A DNA stretch of 64,000 nt from Glutamicibacter halophytocola (GTDB lineage: Bacteria > Actinomycetota > Actinomycetes > Actinomycetales > Micrococcaceae). How positions within the stretch are numbered: the first letter of the stretch is position 1; every line of letters begins with the position of its first letter. Below are positions 27,378 to 38,392 of this stretch, one piece after another. The stretch spans positions 2,418,001 to 2,482,000 of the forward strand of contig NZ_CP012750.1 in NCBI RefSeq assembly GCF_001302565.1, in the 5' to 3' direction. The notes below the pieces were generated by a model. The model was not told the origin of the DNA and searched no databases. It saw only the letters and a program-made list of their open reading frames with translations. A program made the position numbers and the translations under genes.

Positions 27378-28522
27378 CTAGTAGGCGATTTCCTGCCCCT
27401 CGATTTCTGCGAACCACTGCACTGTCCCGCCATCCAGGCTGTAAACCTTGCCGGTTCCCGCCTGTTGCCGCGACATATGGCTGGCGGCCTTTCGGGATCG
27501 GACACCGCTCTTGCAAACCATCACGATGATGCCGGCTTCGCGTGGTATTTGCGCATGCTCTCCGGCCAGCAATCGGTCCAGTGGCACATGAATGCTGTGG
27601 GGAATAGCGGCGATGCCACGCTCCCACGACTCGCGCACATCAACGACGAGCACCTCGTTATCCCGTTGCATTGCAGCCAGCTCATGCACGCCCAGGCTGG
27701 CGAAAGGTTCTTCAACGGCGCAAGCCACCGGCTGGTACTGGCCCAGCTGGACGACCCGCTCGCGCTGCGGATCGGCGACAAATTCCAAGGACCGGACGCT
27801 GGCAGCCAAGGCATCGTAGAGCCAGAGCTTGCCGCTGAGCGTGAGGCCAATACCTGTAATCAGCTTGAGCGCTTCGGTGCTCATTACCGAACCCACGACT
27901 CCGCACAGTGCTCCGAAGACACCGCCTTCGGCGCAGCTCGGAACCGAATCAGCATCCGGGATTTCCGGGAAGATATCCCGCAGCATCGGGCCGGTTCGCG
28001 GGTCAAAAACCGATACCTGGCCCGAAAACTGGAAGAGTGTGCCCCACACCAGCGGGGTCCCGGTGATTTCGGCAGCGTCGGAGGCGAGGTATCTCGTGGC
28101 GAAGTTGTCGCTGCCATCAATGACAAGGTCGTAGGCGGCGAAAAGCTCCAGGGCGTTGTCTTCGCTGAGCCGCTGGTTGAGCGGATCAATGACGACAGTG
28201 CTGTTGTGTTCGGCGGCCAGCCTCTGCACGGAATCGACTTTTGGCCGGCCGACATCGGATTCGCGATGCATGATCTGGCGCTGCAAGTTCGACAGCTCTA
28301 CCGAGTCATCATCGAGTACGCCGATCTGGCCTACTCCGGCGGCAATCAGATAACTGGCGATGGGACTGCCCAGTCCCCCGGCGCCAATGATCAGGACCTT
28401 GGCGTTGATGATGCGCCGTTGGCCCTCTTCGCCTACCCCGGGCAGGGTCAGATGCCGTGAATAGCGGGCCAGCTGGCCCGGATCGATCCCTGCGGCAGGT
28501 TCGCAGAGCGGTTGGCGCAGCA

Positions 28523-28523
<1 letters not shown>
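27378..28523 (-). CDS. thiF: ThiF/MoeB-type adenylyltransferase with C-terminal rhodanese domain
   Basis: 381 residues. The E1-like domain (about 15-260) has the ATP-binding motif GAGGLGSPIASYLIAAGVG, DDDSVELSNLQRQ and the Cys-containing PSCAEGG motif; it would adenylate the C-terminus of ThiS. A rhodanese domain (about 285-380) has its catalytic Cys in MVCKSGVRS, supplying sulfur. The two CxxC zinc pairs found in many MoeB/ThiF proteins are not present (the site reads GPMLRDIFP). The start ATG overlaps the thiG stop (TAATG). Last gene of the riboswitch-controlled operon. Confidence 0.85.
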
Positions 28524-29585
<1,062 letters not shown>

Positions 29586-29589
<4 letters not shown>

Positions 29590-30710
29590 CCGAGTGCCTC
29601 CAGTGCGGCGGTTGCGGAAAGTGTTGGAAAACGTTGCGGATCAACGTCATTCAACAGTGGATTTCTTTTGTTGTTTTCAGCGAGATCCGCAGTCAGTTCG
29701 GATCCCAAGGGGCTGAGCAGCACCCCATGGCGCGAATAGCCAGTGGAGAGCACCAGCCCCGGGTCAATGCGCCCGATCAGCGGGCGGTCATCGGCGGTTG
29801 CCGGCCTTGGCCTTGCGATGACTTCGTTCAGCGAGCAGTCGATAATTCCCGGGACAAGCCTGCGGGCGTTGTCGAGCAAGTTGTACATGGCGCCCACATT
29901 GACTTCCGGGTTCTGGTCTTCCCGAACGCTGGCGCCGAGCACGAGGCTGCCGTCCTTGCGCGGAACCAGATACACGTTCTGCCGGTGGACGATGCCTCGA
30001 ATAATCCTGGTCAGCAAGGCGGGGCCCGGCGGGCTTTGAATCCGCAGGATGTCGCCGTGCACCGGGCGCAATGGCAGCTTGCCCAGTCCTTTCACCGTGC
30101 CCAGCGCGGTGGCGATAATGGTTTGATCGGCTGCGAAAACTTTTCCTGAAGCCGTGCGAACGGCGCAGGTGCCTGATCCTTCGGTGATCAGTTCTTCGGC
30201 CTGCTCATGGACCAGGTCGTTGTGGAAGTGCTGGAGCAGGATGCGCACGACGGAACGGGGATCGATCTGGTGGTCTTCAGCGCAGAGCACCGCCCCGGAA
30301 ATATTGCTGGCCAAGGCTGGTTCCAAGGACCTGGCTTGGCTCGGCAGCAGTTTTTCGGCGGACAATCCCAATGAGCTCTGCAGCTCCACGAGATCGTGGA
30401 GCGCTTCGCGGTCGGCAGGTTCTGCCGCGACGACCAGGGTTGAGCTTTGCAGGTAGTCGGGACGCACGCCCGTGGCCGCTTCCAGGCGATCAACGAACTG
30501 GGGGTAGCGGGCGCTGGATGCGGACAGCAACTGGTGCAGGGGGCCTTGGCCCCAGACGGTTTCGGCAGCTGGGGCCAGCATCCCGGCCGCTGCGTAGCTG
30601 GCGCCCTGGCCAGGTGCCGGGTCGATGATGGTGATGGTGTGGCCGCGTGAACTGAGCTCGAATGCGGTGGCTAGGCCGATGATTCCGGAGCCAACAATGT
30701 TGACATGCAC
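29586..30710 (-). CDS. thiO: glycine oxidase ThiO
   Basis: FAD-dependent glycine oxidase (374 residues) that makes dehydroglycine for the thiazole ring. The N-terminal Rossmann motif VGSGIIGLATAFELSSRG and the adjacent GASYAAAGMLAPAAE segment bind FAD. Later motifs are VHGDILRIQ and ARPRPATADDRPLIG. GTG start at 30710, immediately downstream of the TPP riboswitch. Confidence 0.9.
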
Positions 30711-30717
30711 AGTGGCA

Positions 30718-30812
30718 CGCTTCCTTCCTACGGCGGCATGACCCGCATCAGGTGTAGCGGTCGGCTCAGTGCCCTCTCAGCCTGGTCGGTTTCAGGCTCC
30801 CGCGGAGTATTT
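30718..30812 (-). promoter_or_regulatory. TPP riboswitch (THI element)
   Basis: On the minus strand the conserved THI-box features occur in order: the CTGAGAGG segment (J2-4/P4 side), the CACCTGATGCGGGTCATGCC segment and the 3' GTAGGAAG. It lies directly upstream of thiO, so thiamine pyrophosphate would repress the thiO-thiS-thiG-thiF operon, most likely at the level of translation since the GGAAGG purine tract is at the element's 3' edge. Boundaries are approximate. Confidence 0.9.
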
Positions 30813-30893
30813 GCGATTATAAGCATGAGGCAGCCCTGAAAAGCGAACTGCAGTTGACTTAGTTCCGTCATCTTTTGTGATGTACTTACCGGC

Positions 30894-31856
30894 ATGGCGC
30901 AACAGGAATATCCCTCAGAATTGCCCGTCGATTCTCAACTATTCAGAGCGGTTGCCGGTCTGGAACAGCAGCTTCTCAGTGCCTCGCTGCGTGGCAACCG
31001 AAAATTGCTTGGCGAAATCCTGCATGAGAACTTCTTCGAAATCGGCGCAAGCGGAAGAACGTACGACCGGGATCAAGTCATGGAATTGCTGGCCACTGAA
31101 GATCCTTCCGCTGAGCGGTTGCGCGTTAGCGAGCCCTTGGCCATCCGACTATCAGAAAACCTCATCCAATTGCGCTGGAAGGCCAGCGGCCATCGCCCGG
31201 CACTTCGCAGCTCATTATGGTTCCGCGAGCAAGGCAAGTGGCAGATGCTGTTTCACCAAGGCACGCTCACAGGCCACGGCGGAAGCAAGCCTGCAGGGCC
31301 TGGCAGCGTCCGGGCAACAGGCGTTGCCGAGGAATTCAGCGTGAGGCAGCTCAGCGCGTTGGACGCGGGCTCCGTATACGAGGCGTTCATTTCCCATCCG
31401 GATATGCGGCGCCAAGGCGATGCCGATACGCCGGCAAAAGCACGGGCCTACGTAGATGCCCTGTTGAACGGCGAACAAAGCCAATTCCCGTTGGCGATCA
31501 CTGCCAATGACCGGTTGATCGGGCTTGTTTGCGGGACGCTGGATCATTCAAATGCCAATGCTTGGATTTGGTACTGGATGCATCAGGAGTATCGCGGTCG
31601 TTCGCTCACTACGAGGGCAGTTGCCACACTGGCGAATTATCTTTTTGATGATCTTGATTTCTACCGCTTGGAGCTTGGCCTGCGGGCCAATAATCCCGGT
31701 TCACGCAGCGTGGCCGAGAACAATGGTTTTCTGCGTGAAGGAACCGAGCGGGGCAAATTCCTTGTCGACGGTGAACGCATCGACGTCTACACCTACGCCC
31801 GGCTAAGAACGGATCCGCCCGGCGCTGTAGCTCCGCTGCCACTTCGCCTGGCCTAG
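30894..31856 (+). CDS. fusion of a SnoaL/DUF4440-like domain with a GNAT acetyltransferase
   Basis: 320 residues with two domains. Residues about 18-125 form a SnoaL/DUF4440-type cone fold (ENFFEIGASGRTYDRDQVM, then SLWFREQGKWQMLFHQGTLTG). Residues about 148-312 form a RimL-type acetyltransferase with the acetyl-CoA loop HQEYRGRSLTTRAV and LGLRANNPGSRSVAENNGF. Both domains look complete and the linker is short. The substrate is unknown; the first domain might bind the molecule to be acetylated. ATG 30894. It is followed by a hairpin. Confidence 0.82.
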   Translation: MAQQEYPSELPVDSQLFRAVAGLEQQLLSASLRGNRKLLGEILHENFFEIGASGRTYDRDQVMELLATEDPSAERLRVSEPLAIRLSENLIQLRWKASGHRPALRSSLWFREQGKWQMLFHQGTLTGHGGSKPAGPGSVRATGVAEEFSVRQLSALDAGSVYEAFISHPDMRRQGDADTPAKARAYVDALLNGEQSQFPLAITANDRLIGLVCGTLDHSNANAWIWYWMHQEYRGRSLTTRAVATLANYLFDDLDFYRLELGLRANNPGSRSVAENNGFLREGTERGKFLVDGERIDVYTYARLRTDPPGAVAPLPLRLA

Positions 31857-31880
31857 GGCTAGGCCCAGACGCAGAAACGC

Positions 31881-31905
31881 CGCGGAATCCTCAGTGGATT
31901 CCGCG
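31881..31905. terminator. hairpin terminator
   Basis: Perfect 10-base stem CGCGGAATCC / GGATTCCGCG with a 5-base loop, between the convergent acetyltransferase fusion and the membrane-channel gene. Confidence 0.75.
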
Positions 31906-31942
31906 ACGCTCCTGATGTCCCCTTAGGTTCTGTTCGGGATGT

Positions 31943-33172
31943 TTATATGCCTGGCGACGTCGGCGGTGCCGGTGGTGCCGAATCCGGGCCGTTGGAGCTC
32001 AGCTTGTCGGTATCGATCTTGTTCAGGGTGCGAGCTGCTGCTTCGCGGCCGCCAAGCCCGAAGGCCAGGGCCGCTGCCAGGGCTGCGCCGATGACAATTG
32101 CACCGAAGGCCATGTTGATGATCGAGTCCGCGATGCCCATGTATTTCAGGCCCATTGCAACGAACAGCGCAATGGCCGTGTAGCGGATAATCTTCGACGC
32201 AGTGGTGTCGCCCATGAACTTGCCGATCACGTTAGCGACGACGAAGCCTGCCGCAACGATTGCTGCACCGAAGAGGATCTTGCCACCCAGTTCCAGAATC
32301 TCATTGAGGATATTGGTGATTGCCGGGAAGTTCAGCATCTGCGCTGCCATCACGCCGAAGAACAGCACGATAGCAATCTTCACGATGCCGGCAATGATGC
32401 CCGATGCGCTCTTGCCTTCTGGAACAACGCCCCAGCCGGCAACGACGCGATCAGTGCCTACACCGTGCAGGGTGGACTCCAGCAGCTGTCCAACAAACTT
32501 TGCAATCAGGAAGCCAACTGCCAACAGCACCAGTGCCATGATGACCTGTGGGATGGCGGTGAAGACCAGTTGAAGCATTTGCTCAGCAGGCTGCGAAATG
32601 GCTGCGATTCCCAGGACCTGCAGTGCAGATATGGCAACAACCAGAAGGATCAGGGCGAAGACGATATTCGCGATGATATCGACGATCTTTGCTTGGGCCT
32701 CGCGAGACTGGACTTCATCTACCGGCTCATCGCCTGGAGTCAGCTTGCGGACTAGTCCGCTGAAGTCGACAGTTCCCAGGCCAGTGGTCAATAGCTGGCG
32801 AACAATGTTTGCGATGACGTAGCCAATGAAGAAGATAAAGCCGGCGCCGATGAGGTTCGGGATGAATGCCATGACTCCGCCGAGCAGGCCCTGAACTGGC
32901 GTAAGAACTTCAGAAAGTGCAAAGACCTGAAGGATTGCCACGAGGCCAAAAAGCCAAACAATCAATCCAGCGACCTTGCCAAGAGATTGGCCTATTTGAG
33001 CTCCGTCGTTTCCCTGCTTCTGCAGGAATTTCACCCTGGTCACTAGCTTGGCTGCAGCCCAGCGAACTATTCGCGCCACAAGCCACGTAATGATGAGAAT
33101 GACTAGCGCAATGGCTACCTTTTGTAGCATTGACGCCCAGTCGATGTTGCCTAAGACGTTCTCAGTTTGCAT
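31943..33172 (-). CDS. mechanosensitive-channel-like protein with conserved TM-helix repeats (CmpX type)
   Basis: 409-residue integral membrane protein. About nine hydrophobic helices; several are followed by glycine-rich GLL, IGAGFIFFIG and LGGRE motifs typical of the conserved TM-helix (PF05552) repeats, similar to CmpX. Repeated units (VIANIVRQLL..., AKFVGQLLEST..., VANVIGKFMGD...) suggest internal duplication. It may relieve osmotic stress or shape membrane tension. ATG 33172 has a good ribosome-binding site; a longer frame to 33340 is not supported. The 293-base stretch upstream, to the OsmC gene, shows no gene. Confidence 0.82.
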   Translation of the reverse strand: MQTENVLGNIDWASMLQKVAIALVILIITWLVARIVRWAAAKLVTRVKFLQKQGNDGAQIGQSLGKVAGLIVWLFGLVAILQVFALSEVLTPVQGLLGGVMAFIPNLIGAGFIFFIGYVIANIVRQLLTTGLGTVDFSGLVRKLTPGDEPVDEVQSREAQAKIVDIIANIVFALILLVVAISALQVLGIAAISQPAEQMLQLVFTAIPQVIMALVLLAVGFLIAKFVGQLLESTLHGVGTDRVVAGWGVVPEGKSASGIIAGIVKIAIVLFFGVMAAQMLNFPAITNILNEILELGGKILFGAAIVAAGFVVANVIGKFMGDTTASKIIRYTAIALFVAMGLKYMGIADSIINMAFGAIVIGAALAAALAFGLGGREAAARTLNKIDTDKLSSNGPDSAPPAPPTSPGI

Positions 33173-33465
33173 GTCTGCTCCTTCAACGTAGGGACACCTC
33201 GACCCTACGATGAAGGACCAGCTCTGACTAGGGCAAAGAGTTGATTTTATAGCCTGATTCATTGGAGTTACACAGCTCCAACTGCGAAAACCGCGTCTTC
33301 CAGACAAGGATTCAACTAAAACCGTAGAAAGTGATTTCAAACACTACTGAAACGCAAAAAATTCGAAAGTTCTCAAATCGTCTATTCCGTGAATTTCCTT
33401 GGAGTGACTTGTAGTTTTTACTTTCCAGCGCTAGTTCACGAGTAGAAAAGTTGAGCTTTAACTAT

Positions 33466-33897
33466 TTATTCAACTACTTCACTGACGACCGAAGCCCCGA
33501 GTTCGACCGTGCGTGAGACAGTGCAGTATTTATCGTGCGACAACTTCACGATTCGCTCGACCATGCTGGCTGCTTTGCGGCCCTCTTCAGTATCAGGGAA
33601 TTTCAAATCGAACCCGAGATGAATGTCATCCATGCGGCTGGCACCGTCTTCGGAAATCTTGTAGCCGCTGGCTCGCACATCAAATTTCTCTGGTTCGCTG
33701 CGACGAGTCGTCGCTACGTCAACATCGATTGACGAGCAGCCGGCAATAGCTGCGAGCATCAGCTCCACCGGTGTCAGCAGTCCATCACCTTGGCCAAATT
33801 CAACGCTTGCCCCTGTTGCAAGGCTGGTGGCTGTGTACTTGCTCGATTCGGTGCGCTGAACAATAACTTCACGAATTTCTCGGCTGTTTTCACTCAT
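33466..33897 (-). CDS. OsmC-family peroxiredoxin-like protein
   Basis: 143-residue OsmC/Ohr-family protein. The two redox cysteines are visible: one in MLAAIAGCSSIDVDV and one in HDKYCTVSRTV. Family members reduce organic hydroperoxides with dithiol cofactors. The arrangement, with GLLTPVELMLA before the first Cys, is closer to the YhfA-like OsmC branch than to Ohr. ATG 33897; four bases separate it from the next gene upstream on the same strand, an acetyltransferase, so they are cotranscribed. Confidence 0.88.
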   Translation of the reverse strand: MSENSREIREVIVQRTESSKYTATSLATGASVEFGQGDGLLTPVELMLAAIAGCSSIDVDVATTRRSEPEKFDVRASGYKISEDGASRMDDIHLGFDLKFPDTEEGRKAASMVERIVKLSHDKYCTVSRTVELGASVVSEVVE

Positions 33898-33901
33898 GAA
33901 A

Positions 33902-34363
33902 CTATCGTGCCACGTTATCCACTCGCGAGAAGTCATAACGACATAAAAGCCGCGGTGAAGACTCTTGAACAGCAATTGGCACCTGCCGGAACCCGCAGTT
34001 TTGGAAAAATTCAATGGCAAGTGTCCGTTGCGCGTCCAAATGAACGCCAGCTTCCGGGCTGTGTTCGATGATGTGGCTCAGGAGCAATCTGCCCACTCCA
34101 TGGTGGCGATCAGCATGCCTCACCCAAAGAATTTCAATTTCCGAATCATTCCAAGCGGCGAAACCCAGAATCTGATCGCCTTGTTGGGCAATTCGCACGT
34201 GCAAAGTTTGCGAATATATGGATTCCAGAGCCGTGGCTACGGCATCGAGGTCATGTGCCGAGAGGAAATCAAGGCGGCATTCAACAGAGCTTTTCCAGAC
34301 ATCTAACAAGTCCGGAACTTCATCGATGCTCGTCCATTCGCGAAGGACAATCGAGTCTTCCAT
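33902..34363 (-). CDS. GNAT-family N-acetyltransferase
   Basis: 153-residue acetyltransferase. The acetyl-CoA binding segment is HADRHHGVGRLLLSHII, preceded by the IEILWV strand and followed by RTLAIEFFQNCGF. Substrate unknown. ATG 34363 has family-like residues right after it. It runs directly into the OsmC gene, so both are likely part of one stress-related transcript. Confidence 0.8.
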   Translation of the reverse strand: MEDSIVLREWTSIDEVPDLLDVWKSSVECRLDFLSAHDLDAVATALESIYSQTLHVRIAQQGDQILGFAAWNDSEIEILWVRHADRHHGVGRLLLSHIIEHSPEAGVHLDAQRTLAIEFFQNCGFRQVPIAVQESSPRLLCRYDFSRVDNVAR

Positions 34364-34494
34364 AAGCTGATTCCTGCTTTCGAACAACTAACCACCATGC
34401 TTGAAGGAAATCTAATCCCAGATCAGACTTTACTCAACAACTATTTTCAAGAATCGATCGGATTAGTAGTGGTAGACAGAGATAATCCAGGCTG

Positions 34495-35289
34495 CTACTT
34501 CGACAAAGGCAAACGCTGGACTCGTTCTGCCCAAGCCCGAATTTCGTACGCCACTAACGCCGGTTGTTCAATATGCACGTTGTGCCCAGCCGATTCAATA
34601 ATCTTTAAATGCAAATCCGGGTAGCGCAATGTTAATCGTTGAGGATCTTCGAATCCGGTGACATGATCATCCCTGCCGCAGACGATTGAGACTGGAATGG
34701 AGAGTTGATTCTCCCGATGAAGCGGCAGCGGTTCAAGGAAATAGCGCTTGGCAAGTTTGGCCATGGCCCTCAAATTAGCCGACAAAATTCCGGGCAGAAC
34801 CCATTTCGAGAATTCTTCCCATGCTTCCCGAGTTTGGATGACCGCAACATCGGCGAATAGCTCAGCGTCTCTCTTGCTCAGGGACAGGAACAATTCCTGA
34901 TCGTGGATTGCGACAGCACGTTCTGGAAGCGTCCGCTGCTCGCTATCCGGGTACACCGCCGGTGCAATGAGGAATATCCCTTGGACAGCATCCTCAAATC
35001 TGTCAGCGATCTCTTGGCATAGGAGCCCGCCCATTGAATTGCCCAGTACAGCGAACGGCCCATCGCCGATGATGGAATGAATTTCGCTCTCCAGCCAATC
35101 CGCGAGCTCAGGAAGTCCTCCAGCATTGGAAAGTGGATCGCTTTCCCCGAAGCCAGGCAAGTCGATGTAGTGGCGTTCGAAGATCCCGCTTTCGGCGAGC
35201 GCCCCGTCCAGCGGCAACAGGATCCGGTGATCGACACCATTACCGTGAATCATGAATAGCGGTAAACCACTGCCGTGGATCTTGTGCAT
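34495..35289 (-). CDS. alpha/beta-hydrolase
   Basis: 264-residue alpha/beta-hydrolase with an intact triad: nucleophile Ser in GNSMGG, Asp in CGRDDHV and His in AGHNVHIE. The oxyanion-hole motif is FMIHGNG near the N-terminus. It resembles MhpC/esterase-type hydrolases. The substrate is unknown. ATG 35289 begins close to the first strand; a longer frame to 35382 is unsupported. Confidence 0.83.
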   Translation of the reverse strand: MHKIHGSGLPLFMIHGNGVDHRILLPLDGALAESGIFERHYIDLPGFGESDPLSNAGGLPELADWLESEIHSIIGDGPFAVLGNSMGGLLCQEIADRFEDAVQGIFLIAPAVYPDSEQRTLPERAVAIHDQELFLSLSKRDAELFADVAVIQTREAWEEFSKWVLPGILSANLRAMAKLAKRYFLEPLPLHRENQLSIPVSIVCGRDDHVTGFEDPQRLTLRYPDLHLKIIESAGHNVHIEQPALVAYEIRAWAERVQRLPLSK

Positions 35290-35445
35290 CGGGTGTCGCT
35301 CATTTCCTTCGTCGGTGCTGCTCCAGGCTTGCTGGGACAGCACCGTGGCCAGGCATTCAATTGGTCGTCCTGGCCCTTCCAATACGCGTGGTTTTCAACC
35401 TCTCGCTACTCTTGCCCGGCAGCGACATGGATTTTTGGCAATCTG

Positions 35446-36141
35446 CTATGGCTGGCTGTTGGCGGCAGGGGCAGGCAAGATGCAGAATTCGTTTCCCGAC
35501 GGATCCAAAAATACTCGCCAGGGAACCTCGCCCCATTTGTGATCGAGTTCAGTTCCACCCTGTTCTTGAACCATTTCCACAATCTGCTTGGGGTCATCTC
35601 CCGGCTCCAGCCGCAGATCGAGATGGACCGAAGACTTGGCTGCGGTTTTAGGCTGCATTTCGGGAACTAGCCTGATTAGCGCTCCGGTACCGCTAGGGTG
35701 CACCAGAACGGTCGGGTCCTGGGAATCGGTGCGGAAACCGGTGAGATTTGCCCAAAACTGCGCGTCGCGTTCTGGATTGGCGCTGCGCAATTCCACGGCG
35801 AATAAATTCAGCGGACGCGCTCTTTCGGCAGAGCCATTAAGGACGAAGTACTGCCGGCCTGCGATGTCATTGCGCTCTTCGCGAGGCGGATTCTTCTTGC
35901 CAGCATCCGATGATGCGATACGGCTGCTGGAAGCTAATACCGGAAAGACACGTTGTGAAGCGGGTTCGGGATCGCTGACCGTGGGAAAACATAAATCCAG
36001 ATATCGTCCGCCGGAGAATTGAAGCCGGGTTTCTAGCCCTCCTTCGTTGTCCGTAAAGGTTTCGGTATCCAGCAGTTCTTCCCAATACTTGCCCTGCTCG
36101 TGTGGCATCGCAGCAACAAAAACCAGGTTCTCCCAGTACAT
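35446..36141 (-). CDS. VOC-superfamily protein (two-domain glyoxalase/dioxygenase-like)
   Basis: 231 residues with two vicinal-oxygen-chelate modules: an N-terminal one (about 1-85, LVFVAAMPHEQGKYWEELL) and a clearer C-terminal one (about 110-225, with WANLTGF, SVHLDLRLEP and FLDPSGNEFCIL). The C-terminal module has the usual metal-ligand His and Glu positions. Related proteins serve as bleomycin-resistance-type binders or glyoxalases. Function cannot be fixed from sequence. Confidence 0.75.
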   Translation of the reverse strand: MYWENLVFVAAMPHEQGKYWEELLDTETFTDNEGGLETRLQFSGGRYLDLCFPTVSDPEPASQRVFPVLASSSRIASSDAGKKNPPREERNDIAGRQYFVLNGSAERARPLNLFAVELRSANPERDAQFWANLTGFRTDSQDPTVLVHPSGTGALIRLVPEMQPKTAAKSSVHLDLRLEPGDDPKQIVEMVQEQGGTELDHKWGEVPWRVFLDPSGNEFCILPAPAANSQP

Positions 36142-36248
36142 CTAGCCTCACTCATTCTTGTGCCGGCAGCTGGCACCTTTCCAGCGGCCTATTGGCCCGC
36201 CGCACCCAACTTCATTGCGGCGGGACCAAATCCAGCGGTGACTATTCT

Positions 36249-37016
36249 CTAGCTCTGGCGCCACGCGCTGAGCTGCTGGGAAGAAACTTCGGCCATCCAT
36301 TTCTGCCATAGCGGCCCGAAACTCACACGCCGCACGCCAAGTTTGCGCAAAGCCGAAAGGTCCCCGGCGGCGTGTGCTGTGACCGGGTGAGCCGTGACAT
36401 TCACGGGAATCGAGACAGCTTGCACTGCTTGTTCCACCTGATCTGCTGTTGAGAGGGCCACCGGGTAAACGCTGCGGGCACCGGCTTGTTCAAGCAGCTT
36501 GATTCGCTCTATAGCTTCAGCCAATGGGTCAGCGAAGTGCTCGGTGAGTTTCACTGCGTCGGTGCGCCCATTGATCACAAAATCCACACCGGCTGCATCC
36601 GCGGCTGCTCGAACGCCATGGATGTAGTCTGCATGTTCTTGGCGGGCACGCACGCGTTTGCCCTCCCTGTGCACGACATCTTCAATATTGACCCCCACCG
36701 CACCTGCCGCGAATACACGCTCGAACAATTCTTGCGGGCTCAGGCCATATCCGGATTCCACGTCTGCGCTCACGGGCACGTCCACGGCCGAGGTGATGCG
36801 CTGGACTACAGCAAGGTAGTCGGCAAAATCCATCTTTTCCCCATCAGCACTCCCGATGGAATCTGCGACCGGATGGCTGCCAATCGTCAAGCTGGCAAAC
36901 CCGGCATCGGCGGCCAATGCGGCACTGAAGGTATCCCACACTGTGGGCATGACGAGAAGATCACCAGATTCGTGCTGGTTCGCCAGTGTCCGGGCACGTT
37001 CTTTAAAATCCGACAA
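36249..37016 (-). CDS. isocitrate lyase/PEP-mutase family protein
   Basis: 255-residue TIM-barrel enzyme of the PEP mutase/isocitrate lyase superfamily. Conserved segments are LVMPTVWDTFSAALA, VSADVESGYG (metal Asp/Glu), GVNIEDVVHREGK and NGRTDAV. The isocitrate lyase KKCGH signature is absent, so it is not ICL itself. Likely activities include oxaloacetate hydrolysis, 2-methylisocitrate-lyase-like cleavage or an unassigned reaction. It stands alone, with no phosphonate genes nearby. Confidence 0.82.
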   Translation of the reverse strand: MSDFKERARTLANQHESGDLLVMPTVWDTFSAALAADAGFASLTIGSHPVADSIGSADGEKMDFADYLAVVQRITSAVDVPVSADVESGYGLSPQELFERVFAAGAVGVNIEDVVHREGKRVRARQEHADYIHGVRAAADAAGVDFVINGRTDAVKLTEHFADPLAEAIERIKLLEQAGARSVYPVALSTADQVEQAVQAVSIPVNVTAHPVTAHAAGDLSALRKLGVRRVSFGPLWQKWMAEVSSQQLSAWRQS

Positions 37017-37099
37017 AGCTGCCTCCTGAAGAAAGTGGTTCGAGCCCAGTCTACGGAGCCTGAACCACTTGCCAACAGGTCAACAGCAATTTTTCAGCC

Positions 37100-37588
37100 T
37101 CAGGCTGATGCATACACTTGGTCTAGCGGCTTGACCATAATCAAACACGGGGTCCCAGATCCCCAAAGTTCGGTTTCTTCCAGTGAGAGAAACCCCAGCT
37201 TTTCGTAGAATCTTCTCGTCTTGGCATAGCCGGCATCAGGATGCGAAGCACCTAGCGTCTTGACCTGCAACAGCCGCACGTTCCCAGCGAGAGCGTCGCG
37301 CTCAATGGCCGCAACAAGTTCGCTGCCGATTCCTAGTCCATGGTGCGCCCGATCCACCACGATCAGGTGAATCTCGATGGCTTGTGGAAAGTGGCGATCT
37401 ACCAGGGCCACTGCGAGAACCTGCTGCTGGGTGTCGCGAACTGTCCAGGTTTCCTTGGAACTCGCTGCCCGGATGTATTGCGCGTTGGATTCTGGCTGGG
37501 CAAACCATTCGGGAACACTGGCTAGCAGTCGCGCAACGTCCTCCGGCACGGGTTCATCACGCTTCGCAATAATTTCGCTGGGAATCAC
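37100..37588 (-). CDS. GNAT-family N-acetyltransferase
   Basis: 162-residue acetyltransferase with the motif DRAHHGLGIGSELVAAIE, preceded by the EIHLIVV strand and followed by DAGYAKTRRFYEKLGF. The start ATG overlaps the stop of the upstream acetyltransferase (ATGA), forming a two-gene acetyltransferase operon. The substrate is unknown. Confidence 0.82.
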   Translation of the reverse strand: MIPSEIIAKRDEPVPEDVARLLASVPEWFAQPESNAQYIRAASSKETWTVRDTQQQVLAVALVDRHFPQAIEIHLIVVDRAHHGLGIGSELVAAIERDALAGNVRLLQVKTLGASHPDAGYAKTRRFYEKLGFLSLEETELWGSGTPCLIMVKPLDQVYASA

Positions 37589-38115
37589 TGGTCCATTGCC
37601 CCTTCACCGGAAACAGGCGCATTCAAGGCATAAACCAGTGACTCTTTCCTTCCTCCAACGGCCGGTTCAGTGGCCACCCGGCGCTGGACGAATCTAAATC
37701 CAGATTTTTCCAAGACGCGAATGGAGGCAGCATTCCCGGGGTCGCAGGTGGCTTCAACCCTGGTGAGACCCAATTTTTCGAACCCCAGCTTGAGCAGCAA
37801 ATTTGCAACTTCAGTAGCAAAACCTTGACCCCAATATTCCTGGTTCAGGGTATAGCCCATCGCCCCTGCCCTTTGCGTTTCGCCGGTTCGCCAAATGGCG
37901 GCGGAACCTATGACCTTCCCCGCCACCATCACTGCCGCCATGATGCGTCCGGGTTGCCGTTCCATCGCATCGGCGAGGAACTCCCCGGTTTCAGCGAGAG
38001 TGTTTGGCCCCCAGGTGCTATAGCGGCAGACCTCGGGATTTGATGTGTAGGCGTGAACAGCATCAAGATCGCTCCTGAGGAATTCTGCGAGCTCGACTCT
38101 TCGGCCAATGGCCAC
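37585..38115 (-). CDS. RimJ/RimL-type GNAT acetyltransferase
   Basis: 176-residue RimL-like acetyltransferase. The catalytic and cofactor segment reads YTLNQEYWGQGFATEVANLLL, and the C-terminal side reads VEATCDPGNAASIRVLEKSGF. Proteins of this group acetylate ribosomal or other protein N-termini, or antibiotics. GTG start at 38115; the gene directly precedes and overlaps the acetyltransferase at 37588. The 277 bases upstream to the HesB-like gene hold no gene I can support. Confidence 0.83.
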   Translation of the reverse strand: MAIGRRVELAEFLRSDLDAVHAYTSNPEVCRYSTWGPNTLAETGEFLADAMERQPGRIMAAVMVAGKVIGSAAIWRTGETQRAGAMGYTLNQEYWGQGFATEVANLLLKLGFEKLGLTRVEATCDPGNAASIRVLEKSGFRFVQRRVATEPAVGGRKESLVYALNAPVSGEGAMDQ

Positions 38116-38392
38116 AACTTGCCGGGATCCAGCTGGAGCCGATGCCGGTCTTTGCCTGTTTTGGCCTTCAGATCCAGATTTGATGACTCATTCCTTTGGT
38201 TTGTCGGGGCGTTTGCGGATGAAGCGCCGCAGCCTGGCGCCAGGTTCGGGGCCGGACCCTATCTGATTCCACAGCTTACCTGTGAGGATATTTCGCAGCT
38301 GTTAAGCGCGTTTGAGATTCTGGGTTGTTTTTGGAATCGTGGCACCCACATGCCCTGACCTTGGTATGTCCGCAACCGGAAGGAGAGCCACC

